NCBI GenBank assembly: GCA_021234155.1
Contig: JAJEKV010000032.1
Span: 9,864,099 to 9,928,098 of the forward strand
Direction: 5' to 3'
Source: Isoetes taiwanensis
Lineage: Eukaryota > Streptophyta > Lycopodiopsida > Isoetales > Isoetaceae
DNA: 64,000 nucleotides
The position numbers and the translations under genes are program-made. The notes under the pieces were generated by a model, which was given only the letters and a program-made list of their open reading frames with translations, was not told the origin of the DNA and made no database searches. Of the stretch, positions 33,761 through 45,347 are shown one piece after another (the stretch's first letter is position 1; every line of letters starts with the position of its first letter).

Positions 33761-34061
33761 ATGAGCAAGACTACAATTTATTCAAATCAGACACGTTCCA
33801 ATCATGATCCTTTAGAGCTAGCATTAGGAGCAACAGATACACCAGACTCAGACTCCAGTGATGATGAAATGGTTATGGTAACGTTCCATTGGAAGAATAT
33901 GAGGTGCCCACTGAACCAGACTCTATACAAATACCTGTGCACTAATGATGTGCTTGTAGACACTCCACTCAAAAGATCTTCTAGGATTTCTAAGCCTACT
34001 GAAAGGATGCTTGATTATGCAAGGCAAACTCATTGCCAATCTTCTTACATAGCTTTGCATT

Positions 34062-35440
34062 GTGGCACTTCGAATGAGGAACCAACCACTTACTTTGAAG
34101 TCATGCGAAGCCCTCACACTCACCTTTGAAAAAAGGCTATGCACAAAGAATATAAGTCACTGCTTGCAAACAAGTCATGGAAGCTCTATGCCTTGTCTCC
34201 TAGCCGAAAAGCCATCACCTATAAGTGGGTGTTCAAAATCAAATATAATGAGAATAATGTTATTTCCAAGTATAAAGCATGTCTCGTTGCTCGAGGCTCT
34301 TCTCATAGAGTAGGCAGAGGGACGTCAAGTCTATCTTGGCCCGTGATGAGGAAGTGTTCATGAAATAGCCACCGGGCTTTGTTGCTAAGGGAGAAGGCGC
34401 TCAAGTCTGTAAACTATTAAGGGCTATTTATGGTCTCAAACACTCTTCATGATTGTGGTACAAGACTATTCAGACATTTTTTTGTGGTTTAGGTTTCTTC
34501 AAAACTGAAGCAGATTGCGACATCTATACCAAGCACCTTGATACCCGGGTTATCATAATTAGCTTATCATAGTTGTACTCTATTTGGACGATCTCATTCC
34601 TGCTTCTAATTCCTCTCTTTTAATGTCCCCGACGAAGTCTTCTTTGCAGCAGCATTTTTAGATGATAGATCTTGGCCAACTTAAGTACTTTTTGGGCATT
34701 CGTGTAAAGATCCCCACACCATTATGTTACATCAAGCAAAAGAGATTGAGTCCCTTCTCCAAAGGTGCAACATGGAAGATTCACGCATGGTAAGTGCTCT
34801 TGTTGCTTCTAATCCTTCGGCCATTGCTCCAGCATTTCACAATGGCAAAGATGAGATGGATATTTCTTAGTGTCGTAGGCTCTTTGATACACTTTATGGT
34901 GTGTAGTCGTCCGGATATTGCTGCAAGTGTCATCACAGTCAGTTGCATTGTTCTTGAAGGGCTCGTTGATCCTAACCATGTAGGACAAGACACTTAAGGA
35001 AGTCTAAAACGGGCATCCGTAGGGGAGTAGTGAGCTGAGCAAATCAAAATAAAAAAACTACAGCCTTGAGCACTCGTGAGACCGAATACATGGCCTCTTG
35101 TGCAGCCACAGAAGAAGCCATTTGACCTCACGAATTGCTGAAAGACATTAGAGCATAACAAAGAAAATCTACAATCGTACTAATGACAATCAAGGAGCAG
35201 TAATCCAATCCAGGTAGCTTTTCTAAAGCACAACACATTGCAACTCAATACCACTTCCCTGGGGCGAAGGTGGCCAAAGAAAAAGTCGTTTTCAAAACAT
35301 TTTGGGTACTCAGAACTTGACAACTGATGTTTTAACAAAGCCTCTCCAAAAAGGCACAATGAATGTTTGTATGAGATAGGAATTGAAAGCACTCGAGTTC
35401 ATTCCTTCATTGAGCAAAAAGATGACAAGAGAGCAGGTAA
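34062..35440 (+). pseudogene. RT and RNase H remnant of the old copia
   Basis: The frame at 34139 gives 'WKLYALSPSRKAITYKWVFK' and 'SKYKACLVARG', typical of copia RT. Further pieces are 'PPGFVAKGEGAQVCKLLRAI' (about 34367), 'YLDDLIPAS' (about 34575, YxDD box), 'QLKYFLGIRV' (34679), and RNase H scraps 'TRETEYMAS' and 'QLM..QSLSKKAQ' (35070-35360). Many stops and missing segments. Confidence 0.7.
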
Positions 35441-35520
35441 GGCAGTTTTATGTTGAGCATTTTGAGTCATTCATGTATGTTGCAGACAGATGACAAGAGT
35501 GAGTCATTCTTGAGGGAGCG

Positions 35521-35657
35521 TGTTGGTATTGATATAATTCTATATTGACAAGAAGCGATATCACGGGCATTCTTTTGTTAACTCAGTTGTTAGGACTAGA
35601 GCTCTGTTTTGGTTCAGTTCCTTAAGTTTAGGAGACACCTCCGGCAGTGGAGTGTTT
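35521..35657 (+). repeat. truncated 3' LTR of the old copia
   Basis: Matches the first ~140 bp of 26168-26392, then ends in a T-homopolymer that joins unrelated sequence. Confidence 0.75.
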
Positions 35658-35659
35658 TT

Positions 35660-36010
35660 TTTTTTTTATGAACTTAGTTTTAGCTTATAGGAACGAAGGA
35701 TTTTTAATGTTGTTTTATCTTCAAATACATTATTGAGCATGATTGCAATGATCATTTGATTTATAATGAGACAAAGTTTGTTCTACATTAATTTTTAAGG
35801 TAAATTATTTAGCAGAACAATTAACTATGGAAGAGGCTAACGAGGGACAAATTGCATTGGACCAAATTATGGGTCAAACACTGCAAGGCATCAATTAGAG
35901 CATTGCTCTTTTACCGCAACAAAATGTATCGAGCCTAGCTAGTAGTATGAGTTGTGTTTCAATGGTAGGCAATAATAATTAAGAGATTATATGATTAGTA
36001 AGAAAAACAA
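35660..36010. repeat. diverged copy of the 58.6-59.4 kb repeat family
   Basis: Shares 'ATTATTGAGCATGATTG', 'ACAAAGTTTGTTCTA', 'AACTATGGAAGAGGCTAA' and 'CTAGCTAGTAGTATGAGTTG' with 58640-59400, in the same order. No coding capacity. Confidence 0.65.
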
Positions 36011-36225
36011 AAAGTGATTTTCTGGCAAAAAAAATCCAGAAATAAATGTTTCGGGCAAAAAAACCTAAAAATCGGGAAAGGGTTCCGGCAGGGGCGTCTG
36101 AGGATTAGTTGGGAGCTTTGGACTGTGAGTTGTGCATGCCTGCGGGCAAATTCGGCCGATAGTTTTGTGGTAGGTAGTGGCGTGAGCGTCAACTTCGTTG
36201 CGGTAAGGTATGGCTCAAAGTTTAG

Positions 36226-36790
36226 ATGGCTGCATCTGGTTTTTTTGGGGTACAGGTTGAGCTTTGCTTTCAGTGGGCGTTTTGTATGATGGAAGACGAT
36301 GTAGCCTTGGTTGCAGAGGAGATAGCAAAATTTTCAGAACACAAATTATATTTAGAGAAGGCTAACGAGATGCGGAGTATGATGGATCCTGAACAGGCCA
36401 AGTTGTGTGACTATATCGGTGCAATCATAGAATAGGAAGGACCTAAGACTCCAATTTTCGTCCATGGGGGAGGTGGAACAGGCAAGAGATTTTTGTTGAG
36501 TGCCATATGCCTTTTTATCAGGGGGAATGGGCAAATTGTATTACCCTGTGCAGTTACACCTTCGGTAGTGGCATCATACCCAGGTGGAAGATCTGTGTAG
36601 TCACTGTTTCAAGTGCCTACAATTGGCTATGATGCTGTTGTAGGTTCAGTAATGAACATAAGTTCAGAGGAGGCTATGCTGCTTCTCATGCTCACGGGAG
36701 TTGCTGCCTGCAGTTTTTCGATATTAGGAACTATAGCGTTAAACAGGCAGCTCTATGATCTTTATACTTACCAGTGGGATTGAGATTAGC
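36226..36790 (+). pseudogene. Helitron PIF1-type helicase fragment
   Basis: From 36289 the frame reads 'EANEMRSMMDPEQAKLCDYI' in part, a TAG at 36433-36435, then 'TPIFVHGGGGTGKRFLLSAI' (Walker A, about 36450-36509), 'GQIVLPCAVTPSVVAS' and 'PGGRS'. This matches the start of the Helitron helicase domain ('F.DGPGGTGKTFLY..L', 'A.SGIAA.LL.GGRTAH'). It ends where the inverted-repeat arm starts (36683). The same domain in the Rep/helicase gene near 56.6 kb is a distinct copy. Confidence 0.75.
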
Positions 36791-39519
36791 CATAGCAAAT
36801 TCCGAATTCGTAATTGAAGGCGTATGGTGTCTTTTGAAATTGGTATCTAAGGCAGCCGGAACACCTCCTTTGTTTGTACAAATCAAGTTGTCAACAAACC
36901 AAGTTGTCAACGTAAAGAGATGTTAATTCACGAATAAAATAAGTAATCTTATTTATCCGATAACTTGACGTATGTGACTGATTCTGTGAGACGGTGATTT
37001 GTTGGGGTTCGGACATGATAGAACTCTGGAAATGCTGCCGTTCGAATGTTGGCAGTCAATTGGGAGATTACTTGCTATGTTGAGAATGAAATGTGTCAGT
37101 TATTACCAGGAGACTTTGTCATTTTTACAGGTATAGGTGTTGGACAGTAATAGCAGTGTATTTACTGATTACTTGTCCAGTTCATCCTTTCTACGTTTAT
37201 TTAGTTATCTTCTGAAGACCGTCTGCATTGCCTTACCAGGAAAATCGAGGCAGAATTCTTGTTGGCTAGTTGTTTATAATCATCTATTATTTATCTGCGT
37301 TGTACACACGAAGCTTTATACAATGACGATTGCAGACTAGATGTTAACTGCAGCTCAGATTAGGCCAGGTTATTCTCTCAGTAGTACACACATAATATAA
37401 ATGTTCAATAGCTGCGTATTGCTGAATTTTGCTCTCTTACAGACAGTATAGGACACATTGATGGATCTCTTGGAAGTGTGTCCAGATTACATTAGATTTT
37501 TGTTGGTCGTATTACAACAATTGAGGACTTTCTCATTTAGACAGCCATGTGTAATGAGAATATAATTAAACAAATTGATAATAGTTCAATTCAGCATGTG
37601 TATCAAGAAAATGATCAAATGCACTGACATATTCAAGCACATGATAAAAATAGTTGCAAGTACCTTGAAACAAAGTTTAGAATTATAAAGGGGATAAAAA
37701 CTATGTAAAAGCTAGACATAATCCATCAGCCTTTTTAGAAAGTATGTTACGCTAAAACTCCAAAGAAAAAAAATTGCTACCCCAGAGTTCCTGAAATGAT
37801 AATTTGACATAATAGTGGTGTAGATACAAAAGCATTAAGTGCTGGGCAGAAGCATAGATTTTCATATTTTTACAGGCATAAGCAACCTTTTTATACATAT
37901 ATCATTATATACGATCGTGATGATATATTATGTATCAGAAACCAATAAGCTAGGCGCGTTGATATTGTTCATGTTGGATTTCTCGCAGCAAAAGGTTGCA
38001 TTCTGCTTTCCAATCTACATGCATAACTCCTCGGATTGTGATTCGCCGTCTTGTTTGACCCCTGTATTCAGTCGTAAGTAGACTTAATCGGAATATCTTG
38101 GGCATCCATATTATCTTGCTCAACTGTGCTTCGTTTCTGTCAGCCTGGAAGTTATTGATACATGTCATCGTCATAAACCGTTTTAATCATTTATGTCATT
38201 GCTGAATTTTAGTAATTACCTCAGATTTTAGTTTGCACAAATCTTCAGCGCTCTGTCCAATAATTTGTTCTGCTTCTTCATTGAATGCAGTAGCCCAAAC
38301 TTGCGTGCTTGAGTCTGCTAGGCTGACGGACAAAATGTATTTGTTGCAAATAAGCAAAGTTCGAAGTGATCTCTTAGCATTAGTAATATACAAATGCACA
38401 TTGATTTGCGTTACCGTTTGGAGTTATCAGTGATTCTCTGACATGCCTCGCACCACAAGCTCGAATCCTGTCTTACAACTTTCTTGCTACAGAAGTTACA
38501 TGCATCGTACCACATAAGTTGATCTGGATCTATAAACGTTATCCAAGCTCTTACATTGAAATATGCAGCCTGCAAAATATAGCCAGCAGCAGTCAGTTGC
38601 AAAATTTAATACTAATCATGAACTTTGTAGTTCTTTGGGCCAGTATTACCTTGTTTGTCACAGTAATAGGACTTGCTACGACGTTAGATAGGCAGCTTCG
38701 TTCATTGTAAATGGAAGGCAGGCGCGTTTAGTTTCAACTGCCGGTGCTGTAAATTTGTTCCAGCAACTATATATTTTGCAGTATTATACCTATTGAATGA
38801 GATAACATAATTATTGTGTATTTCAAGTTCCTATTCAAAGTTAATAACTGGGAGGATCAGATCCTTACTACGATTCTAATTCTGCGACAATTTTGCTCCG
38901 TGGATTGACTTCTATGTTGTCTTCGATAGTGAGACTCCTGTTAGAATCACACTTGTTATTTCTGTTTTCAGTTTCTATATGATTAATTTCAGATTGTGCG
39001 AATGTAAAAGTTCGCACACAGATCATGCAAACCTAAAAAGTCGGTTACTCGTAGACGCCTTCCGACTATTATGGGCTTCTGCTCGGCTATTTCGGCTATT
39101 TCAAATAACTGTTGTCACGTGTTCACGGCTATCTCACCCCACATACTGATCTTTACACTTCGCTGGCTGCAAATTGTATTATAATTAGACTATACACAAT
39201 CTTATGAGAATTAGATTAAGGCACCTTTGATCCTCGATTGTCAAATCTCGTTTGGCAACTTCTTGATTGTCTGACTTTCGCAAGACAGTTGCAAATGATG
39301 CAGACACATTTAAAACAACTCCAACAACATCTGCTGATGCAAATCTTCTGACTTTAGAAATTAATTTATAAGCGTGGGATATAATAAATACTCTTACCAA
39401 CTAGTATCCTGGTGTTAGCATAAGGCCCCAGGCCTTTAATTTTTACAAAATTACATTCTGCTGAAGGGATTTCCACTGCTTCGCTCGTGCTTCTCTACTA
39501 AAGAGCTTAAACTCAATAT
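36683..39519. repeat. left arm of a ~5.9-kb inverted repeat
   Basis: Every block here recurs inverted in 39646-42572 with ~95% or better apparent identity. Paired landmarks are 36683/42572, 37607/41658 and 39519/39646. Arm-specific changes include a 16-bp tandem duplication at 36880-36911 and a 9-bp one at 39084-39101. Confidence 0.95.
37950..39400 (-). pseudogene. RPA70-like gene piece, left arm copy
   Basis: Minus-strand exons encode the end of OB-fold DBD-B ('FASADVVGVVLNVSASFATV', 'RKSDNQEVAKRDLTIEDQ', 39185-39400). DBD-C follows, with a CxxC...CxxC zinc site ('DACNFCSKK', 'SLWCEACQR', 38411-38602). Then come 'STQVWATAFNEEAEQIIGQS' (38196-38399) and the C-terminal 'MPKIFRLSLLTTEYRGQTRR' plus 'LLLREI' (37950-38174). 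RPA70 binds single-stranded DNA; plant Helitrons frequently carry such a gene. DBD-A and the N-terminus are absent. Internal stops and intron-like gaps suggest a decaying multi-exon gene, although the zinc site is intact in this arm. Confidence 0.85.
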
Positions 39520-39645
39520 GAAAATGATCAAATGCACTGACATATTCAAGCACAGGATAAAAATAGTTGCAAGTACCTTGAAACAAAGTTTAGAATTATA
39601 AAGGGGATAAAAACTATGTAAAAGCTAGACATAATCCATCAAATT
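39520..39645. repeat. palindrome spacer, direct copy of 37607-37728
   Basis: The ~122-bp spacer GAAAATGATCAAATGCACTG... (39520-39641) repeats 37607-37728 in the same orientation with one mismatch. The inverted arms begin immediately on either side with ATATTGAGTTTAAGC. Confidence 0.9.
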
Positions 39646-39662
39646 ATATTGAGTTTAAGCTC

Positions 39663-41314
39663 TTTCGTAGAGAAAAGCACGAGCGAAGCAGTGGAAATCC
39701 CTTCAGCGGAATGTAATTTTGTAAAAATTAAAGGCCTGGGGCCTTATGCTATCACCAGGATACTAGTTGGTAAGAGTATTTATTATATCCCACGCTTATA
39801 AATTAATTTCTAAAGTCAGAAGATTTGCATCAGCAGATGTTGTTGGAGTTGTTTTAAATGTGTCTGCATCATTTGCAACTGTCTTGCGAAAGTCAGACAA
39901 TCAAGAAGTTGCCAAACGAGATTTGACAATCGAGGATCAAAGGTGCCGTAATCTAATGTTCATAAGATTGTGTATAGTCTAATTATAATACAATTTGCAG
40001 CCAGTGAAGTGTAAAGATAAGTCTGTGGGGTGAGCTAGCCGTGAACACAGGACATCAGCATGTTTCTGTTTATAGTTGCCCAAAGGGCCATTTTGTCCAA
40101 CTTGTCTCCATAGCTCTAGAAAACAGTTATTTGAAATAGCCGAGCAGAAGCCCATAATAGTCGGAAGGCGTCTACGAGTAACCGACTTTTTAGGTTTGCA
40201 TGATCTGTGTGCGAACTTTTACATTTGCACAATCTGAAATTAATCATATAGAAACTGAAAACAGAAATAACAAGTGTGATTCTAACAGGAGTCTCACTAT
40301 CGACGATAACTAACTCTACTATAGAAGTCAATCCACGGAGCAAAATTGTCGCAGAATTAGAATCGTGGTAAGGATCTGATCCTCCCAGTTATTAACTTTG
40401 AATAGGAACTTGAAATACACAATAATTATGTTATCTCATTCAATAGGTATAATACGATTGGAAAAACTGCAAAATATGTAGTTGCTGGAACAAATTTACA
40501 GCACCGGCAGTTAAAACTAAACGCGCCTTCCATTTACAATGAACGAAGCTGCCTATCTAACGTCGTAGCAAGTCCTACTACTGTGACAAACAAGGTAATA
40601 CTGGCCCAAAGAACTACAAAGTTCATGATTAGTATTAAATTTTGCAACTGACTGCTGCTGGCTATATTTTGCAGGCTGCATATTTCAATGTAAGAGCTTG
40701 GATAACGTTTATAGATCCAGATCAACTTATGTGGTACGATGCATGTAACTTCTGTAGCAAGAAAGCTGTAGCAAGAAAGCTGTAAGACAGGATTCGAGCT
40801 TGTGGTGCGAGGCATGCCAGAGAATCACTGATAGCTCCAAACGGTAACGCAAATCAATGTGCATTTTTATATTACTAATGCTAAGAGATCAATTCGAACT
40901 TTGCTTATTTGCAACAGATACATTTTGTCCGTCAGCCTAGCAGACTCAAGCACGCAAGTTTGGGCTACTGCATTCAATGAAGAAGCAGAACAAATTATTG
41001 GACAGAGCGCTGAAGATTTGTGCAAACTAAAATCTGAGGTAATTATTAAAATTCAGCAATGACATAAATGATTAAAACGGTTTATGACGATGACATGTAT
41101 CAATAAATTCCAGGCTGACAGAAAATCATACGAAGCACAGTTGAGCAAGATAATATGGATGCCCAAGATATTCCGATTAAGTCTACTTACGACTGACTAC
41201 AGGGGTCAAACAAGACGGCGAATCACAATCCGAGGAGTTATGTCTGTAGATTGGAAAGCAGAATGCAACCTTTTGCTGCGAGAAATCCAACATGAACAAT
41301 ATCAAGGCGCCTAG
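39663..41314 (+). pseudogene. RPA70-like gene piece, right arm copy
   Basis: Starts in the DBD-A to DBD-B linker ('IPSAECNFVKIKGLGPYAIT', about 39703-39762), then 'ASADVVGVVLNVSASFATVL' (39828-39887), 'WGELAVNTGHQ' (40025-40057) and 'PIIVGRRLRVTDF' (40152-40190). 'AWITFIDPDQLMWYDACNFC' (about 40700-40758) follows, with the zinc site broken by a 14-bp tandem duplication. 'QVWATAFNEEAEQIIGQSAE' (about 40959-41018) and the C-terminal block (41084-41314) complete it. It is co-oriented with the Rep/helicase gene downstream, so this arm is probably the ancestral orientation. Confidence 0.85.
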
Positions 41315-42368
41315 CTTATTGGTATCTGATACATAATATATCATCACGATCATATATAATGATATAGGTATATAAAAAGAATGCTTATGCCTGTAAAAAT
41401 ATGAAAATCTATGCTTCTGCCCAGCACTTAATACTTTTGCATCTACACCACTATTATGTCAAATTATCATTTCAGGAACTCTAGGGTAGCAATTTTTTTT
41501 CTCTTGAGTCTTAGCGTAACATACTTTCTAAAAAGACTGATGGATTATGTCTAGCTTTTACATAGTTTTTATCCCCTTTATAATTCTAAACTTTGTTTCA
41601 AGGTACTTGCAACTACTTTTATCCTATGCTTGAATATGTCAGTGCATTTGATCATTTTCTTGATACACATGCTGAATTGAACTATTATCAATATGTTTAA
41701 TTATATTCTCATTACACATGGCTGTCTAAATGAGAAAGTCCTCAATTGTTGTAATACGACCAACAAAAATCTAATGTAATCTGGGCACACTTCCAAGGGA
41801 GCCATCAATGTGTCCTATACTGTCTGTAAGAGAGCAAAATTCAGCAATACGCAGCTATTGAACATTTATATTATGTGTGTTACTACTGAGAGAATAACCT
41901 GACCTGGTCCGAGCCGCTGTTAACATCTAGTCTGCAATCGTCATTGTATAAAGCTTCGTGTGTACAACGCAGATAAATAATAGATGATTATAAACAACTA
42001 GCCAACAAGAATTTTGCCTCGATTTTCCTGGTAAGGCAACGCGGGCGTTCTTCAGAAGATAACTAAATAAATGTAGAGAGGATGAACTGGACAAGTAATC
42101 AGTAAATACACTGCTATTACTGTCCGACACCTATACCTGTAAAAATGACAAAGTCTCCTTGTAATAACTGACACATTTCATTCTCAACATAGCAAGTAAT
42201 CTCCCAATTGACTGCCAACATTCGAACGACAGCATTTCCAGAGTTCTATCATGTCTGAACCCCATCAAATCACCGTCTCACAGAATCAGTCACATAATCG
42301 GATTACTAATACGTTTAAATAAGATTATTTATTTTGTTCGTGAATTAACATCTCTTTATGTTGACAAC

Positions 42369-42563
42369 TTGGTTTGTACAGACAAAGGAGGTGTTCTGAC
42401 TGCCTTAGATACCAATCTCAAAAGACACTATACGCCTTCAATTACGAACTCGGAATTTGCTATGGCTAATCTCAATCCCACTGGTAAGTGTAAAGATCAT
42501 AGAGCTGCCTGTTTAACGCTATACTTTCTAATATCGAAAAACTGCAGGCAGCAACTCCTGTGA
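42369..42563 (+). other. unassigned frame at the outer end of the right arm
   Basis: A 64-codon frame containing 'ALDTNLKRHYTPSITNSEF' lies in the outer arm. It may be a further exon of the Helitron cargo. The mirrored left copy (36700-36895) is interrupted. No domain recognised. Confidence 0.25.
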
Positions 42564-42660
42564 GCATGAGAACAACGATCTTAAAAAAGGTATTTAGACA
42601 TTCCATATTTACTATTGCCCATATATTATTACATTTAATATTAAATAATTGGACTTAAAA

Positions 42661-44842
42661 CAGAATGTCCATCGTCTGAATTCCCATCAACTGAAGCTAG
42701 CCAGGGCAAAGTCTCAATCATAGCAGAACTGACAGACTTTGAAAAGCCACTGGGTCCAGCTGCCAACCAATGTCATTCCATTCGGGTGGGAAAGCAAAGA
42801 ACCAGAGAGGGGCTGTTTCTGAGAAGAGGATGATGGCCTCTCCATGAGCATCCTGCAGGGCTTTGTGATGATAAAACATATCTCTAAAATGGGAGAACTG
42901 GTCCTCAGTTAGCAGTCTTTCATAAAAAAAGAGGAACCTATCAAGAATGTGTGCCTGGTAGCCATTGAGCAGGAAAGGTTTAAGCTTTTCCAGATCTTGA
43001 TCAATATAGGGGAAAGAGACCAATGTTGCTGATTATTAAAAATTTATGTAGCAGCAGCAAAATTGGATAGGTCAGGAAGGTTTGGCTTACAATTCATCCT
43101 CGTTGTAAGGGCAATCAGCAGCTCTGAACACCATAAAATGATCATCAGTAATAAGCATATCACTACAAACAAAGATATTATACAAGCCAACAAATTTCCC
43201 TATTGATAACCAAGCACAATCAGATTTGTCTTGTTTGCTATTTTTGTGAGCCATGGCAATTTTGGAGATCTCAATCTGAAAGGCTACTTTCATCCAGGCT
43301 ATATCCACCCTTTGATTTGAATAGTTTACCCTGTTCCTTCCTGTGTTTCCAAATAATCCAAGGTGCAGTTTGTCTAATAGTGCTTAAGAATTTGTTTGAG
43401 CCCTTTAGAAGGTCCATGATATTGGCCCAATTGCCCAGGTTGTGGCCTTTTGTCCTGAGGTAAGCATCAAGCCATCTCCAAAATTCTCTGAGTTTGGGAC
43501 AATCAAACATGTGGCTGGTGGTTTCAGAATTGTTTCCACAAAGTTTACACATAGGGCTGTCTTGAAGGTCCTTACATCTCTTAAACATGTTATAGTTAGA
43601 AGGAAGAGCATTATGAATACATCTCCAGATAAACACTTGCATTTTAGGCTGAGAGTAGGACCTCCAATTATTTCTCAGGATATTCATGAGGTGTTTATTA
43701 GGGACATGCCACTTGGCAGCCTGAGTCAAGGATTTGGTTGGGGCCAGAACCCTGTATCTAAGTGCCACTTTGTACTGGTCTGAGTTCATAATGTGCCAAT
43801 CAGGATTCCTGGGGATTTGGCATTCACTCTGAGTGTTAGCAACAGCCATAATTGTGTCAAAGATCATCTTATCTATTTTCTTGCCCCTGATCACGTGTTT
43901 TATATATTCCCAGCTACACCATTTGTCTCCCTCCCAAAGATGTTGTAACTGAGTTACCCCTGCCTCTTTCCATTTTTTCCAAATTTGGGGATGCTTGAGA
44001 GCCAACATATATCATTTTCTTTAGCAAATATGGGTGACCAGAAAAGGGAGAAATTGGCACTATCATAACCAATATCTTTATGTTCAAAGCCTTCTGCTAC
44101 TAAATTCCATGCCTCGAAAATTTTCCTCATCAGAGGGGAGGTGTTGGGGGCACACTTAAATTGGTAATAAATAGAATCAAGGATGTGGTGAGCATATTTC
44201 TTCATACCAAAAGGTCTGCTAACCTGCAACCAATATCTAATAAACTCCATGGCAGGGGAATTCCAACCATTTATTGCTTTCCAAACATATTTAGCACCCA
44301 AAGCCTGGCTATGTTTTTGGAGAATTTTCAATCCCAGACCACCCTCCTTTTTGCTATGAGTGATTTCTTCCCATCTAACAAAATGCATACCTTTCCATAT
44401 GTACTCTCTCAGACATTTTTCAATGTCATTGTAGGTTTCCTTGTTAGCAATGAGAGGAGAGGAAAAGTAGACATGGGTGCTGGCTAACACCACATTAGCT
44501 GTAAGGACTCAGCCAGCAACTGAAGCTAGCCAGGGCAAAGTCTCAATCATAGCAGAACTGCCAGACTTTGAAAAGCTACCATTCGAAACAGCCACAACAC
44601 CTATCCAACTTGCACGTCTGAGAGCTTCCGGTCTAGCCAGTGAATTGGGGTATGTTTTCCTTGAATTGGCTGAAATTTTTGAGGACTCTCGAATTCAAGC
44701 TACTGGTCTAGCCACAGAACTAGGATGCAGTCTTATGAACTTGATTCGCGCTGCTAAAAGTTTAAAGAAATTGCAAAAATGCTTGAAACTTATAGACGTT
44801 AATACCGCAGTAGATCAAGCATGCAAAAGACGGAAGCTTTAA
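42661..44842 (+). pseudogene. C-terminal exon of the Helitron cargo gene, split by a LINE fragment
   Basis: The exon starts at about 42662 ('ECPSSEFPSTEASQGKVSII' in part). It is interrupted at 42748 and resumes after the insertion at 44517, where 'TEASQGKVSIIAELPDFEKL' is repeated. It continues 'RLRASGLASELGYVFLELAE' and 'SRIQATGLATELGCSLMNLI', and ends 'QACKRRKL' at 44842. An internal repeat (SGLASELG and TGLATELG) is visible. Position and strand suggest the RPA-like gene's extended C-terminus, but no known domain is seen. Confidence 0.5.
42748..44516 (-). pseudogene. LINE ORF2 fragment, no 5' end, no poly(A)
   Basis: Minus-strand frames 43954-44493 and 43271-44008 give 'HSKKEGGLGLKILQKHSQAL' and 'YVWKAINGWNSPAM', then the C-terminal zinc segment 'CKLCGNNSETTSHMFDCPKL'. 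These are typical of the post-RT region of plant L1-type LINEs. Downstream frames 43087-43308 and 42718-43023 are unassigned 3' sequence. Flanked by a 60-bp direct repeat (42688-42747 and 44517-44576, one mismatch). It is related to, but clearly not a copy of, the 49.7-56.5 kb LINE. Confidence 0.8.
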
Positions 44843-45254
44843 GAAATCTATCTTTGTCTATTAGATTTCAGTTTCCAGCATGTACACATTATACAATTTT
44901 CATAATGAGTAGTACTTTGACACTTCGCTACATGTTTCATATTATAATTTTGTATGAAGTTATACTAATCTATGAGCTTTTTGAATGTTCATAATACAGA
45001 ATTTTTCATGTAATACGGTCAATTAAGTGAGAAGGTTAGAGAACTGTGCTTTAAATTTGATGAAGCAAAGAACCATGCTTTAGATTAAATAAATTATATC
45101 TAGGTGAAATTTAATTTATTCCTCACTTATCATCTGTATTAATTGAATCGGAAACGGTAGGACTTCATCCATAAATGGACGGCGTAAATATATGCGAGAG
45201 TATCGAAAAAGACAAAATCTACTTCAATGTGGACCAAATGACAAGTACGTTGAT
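44768..45254 (+). repeat. direct repeat, copy 1
   Basis: Covers the last ~25 codons of the cargo gene and ~410 bp after its stop. Nearly identical to 45348-45819 apart from a 15-bp indel near 45115 and one or two substitutions. Confidence 0.9.
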
Positions 45255-45347
45255 GTCCACTTTGGTTGCCTTGACCGGTAGTAGGATATTTCTAGCTAGT
45301 CTGTACAAGATGATATTCTAGTGACAAGACTAGTCTAGCTGGACCAA

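Larger units (their letters stand above)
26168..35657 (+). mobile_element. old Ty1/copia element, interrupted by a nested copia
   Basis: The left LTR (26168-26392) and a truncated right LTR (35521-35657) share 'TTGATATAATTC', 'GTTGACAAGAAG', 'TTCAGTTCCTTA' and 'TTTAGGAGACACC'. A primer site follows at 26398. Gag and protease remnants lie at 26430-27556, then a complete younger copia (27563-32791). Coding resumes with the gag-pre-integrase, integrase and RT/RNase H remnants at 32800-35440. Without the nested element the original is about 4.3 kb. Numerous stops and deletions mark it as ancient. The right LTR is cut off at a T-homopolymer (35652-35666). Confidence 0.85.
39646..42572. repeat. right arm of the ~5.9-kb inverted repeat
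   Basis: Inverted counterpart of 36683-39519. About 100 bp longer, mainly through ~75 bp at about 40047-40120 missing from the left arm. Contains a 14-bp tandem duplication (40756-40783) not present in the left arm. Confidence 0.95.
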
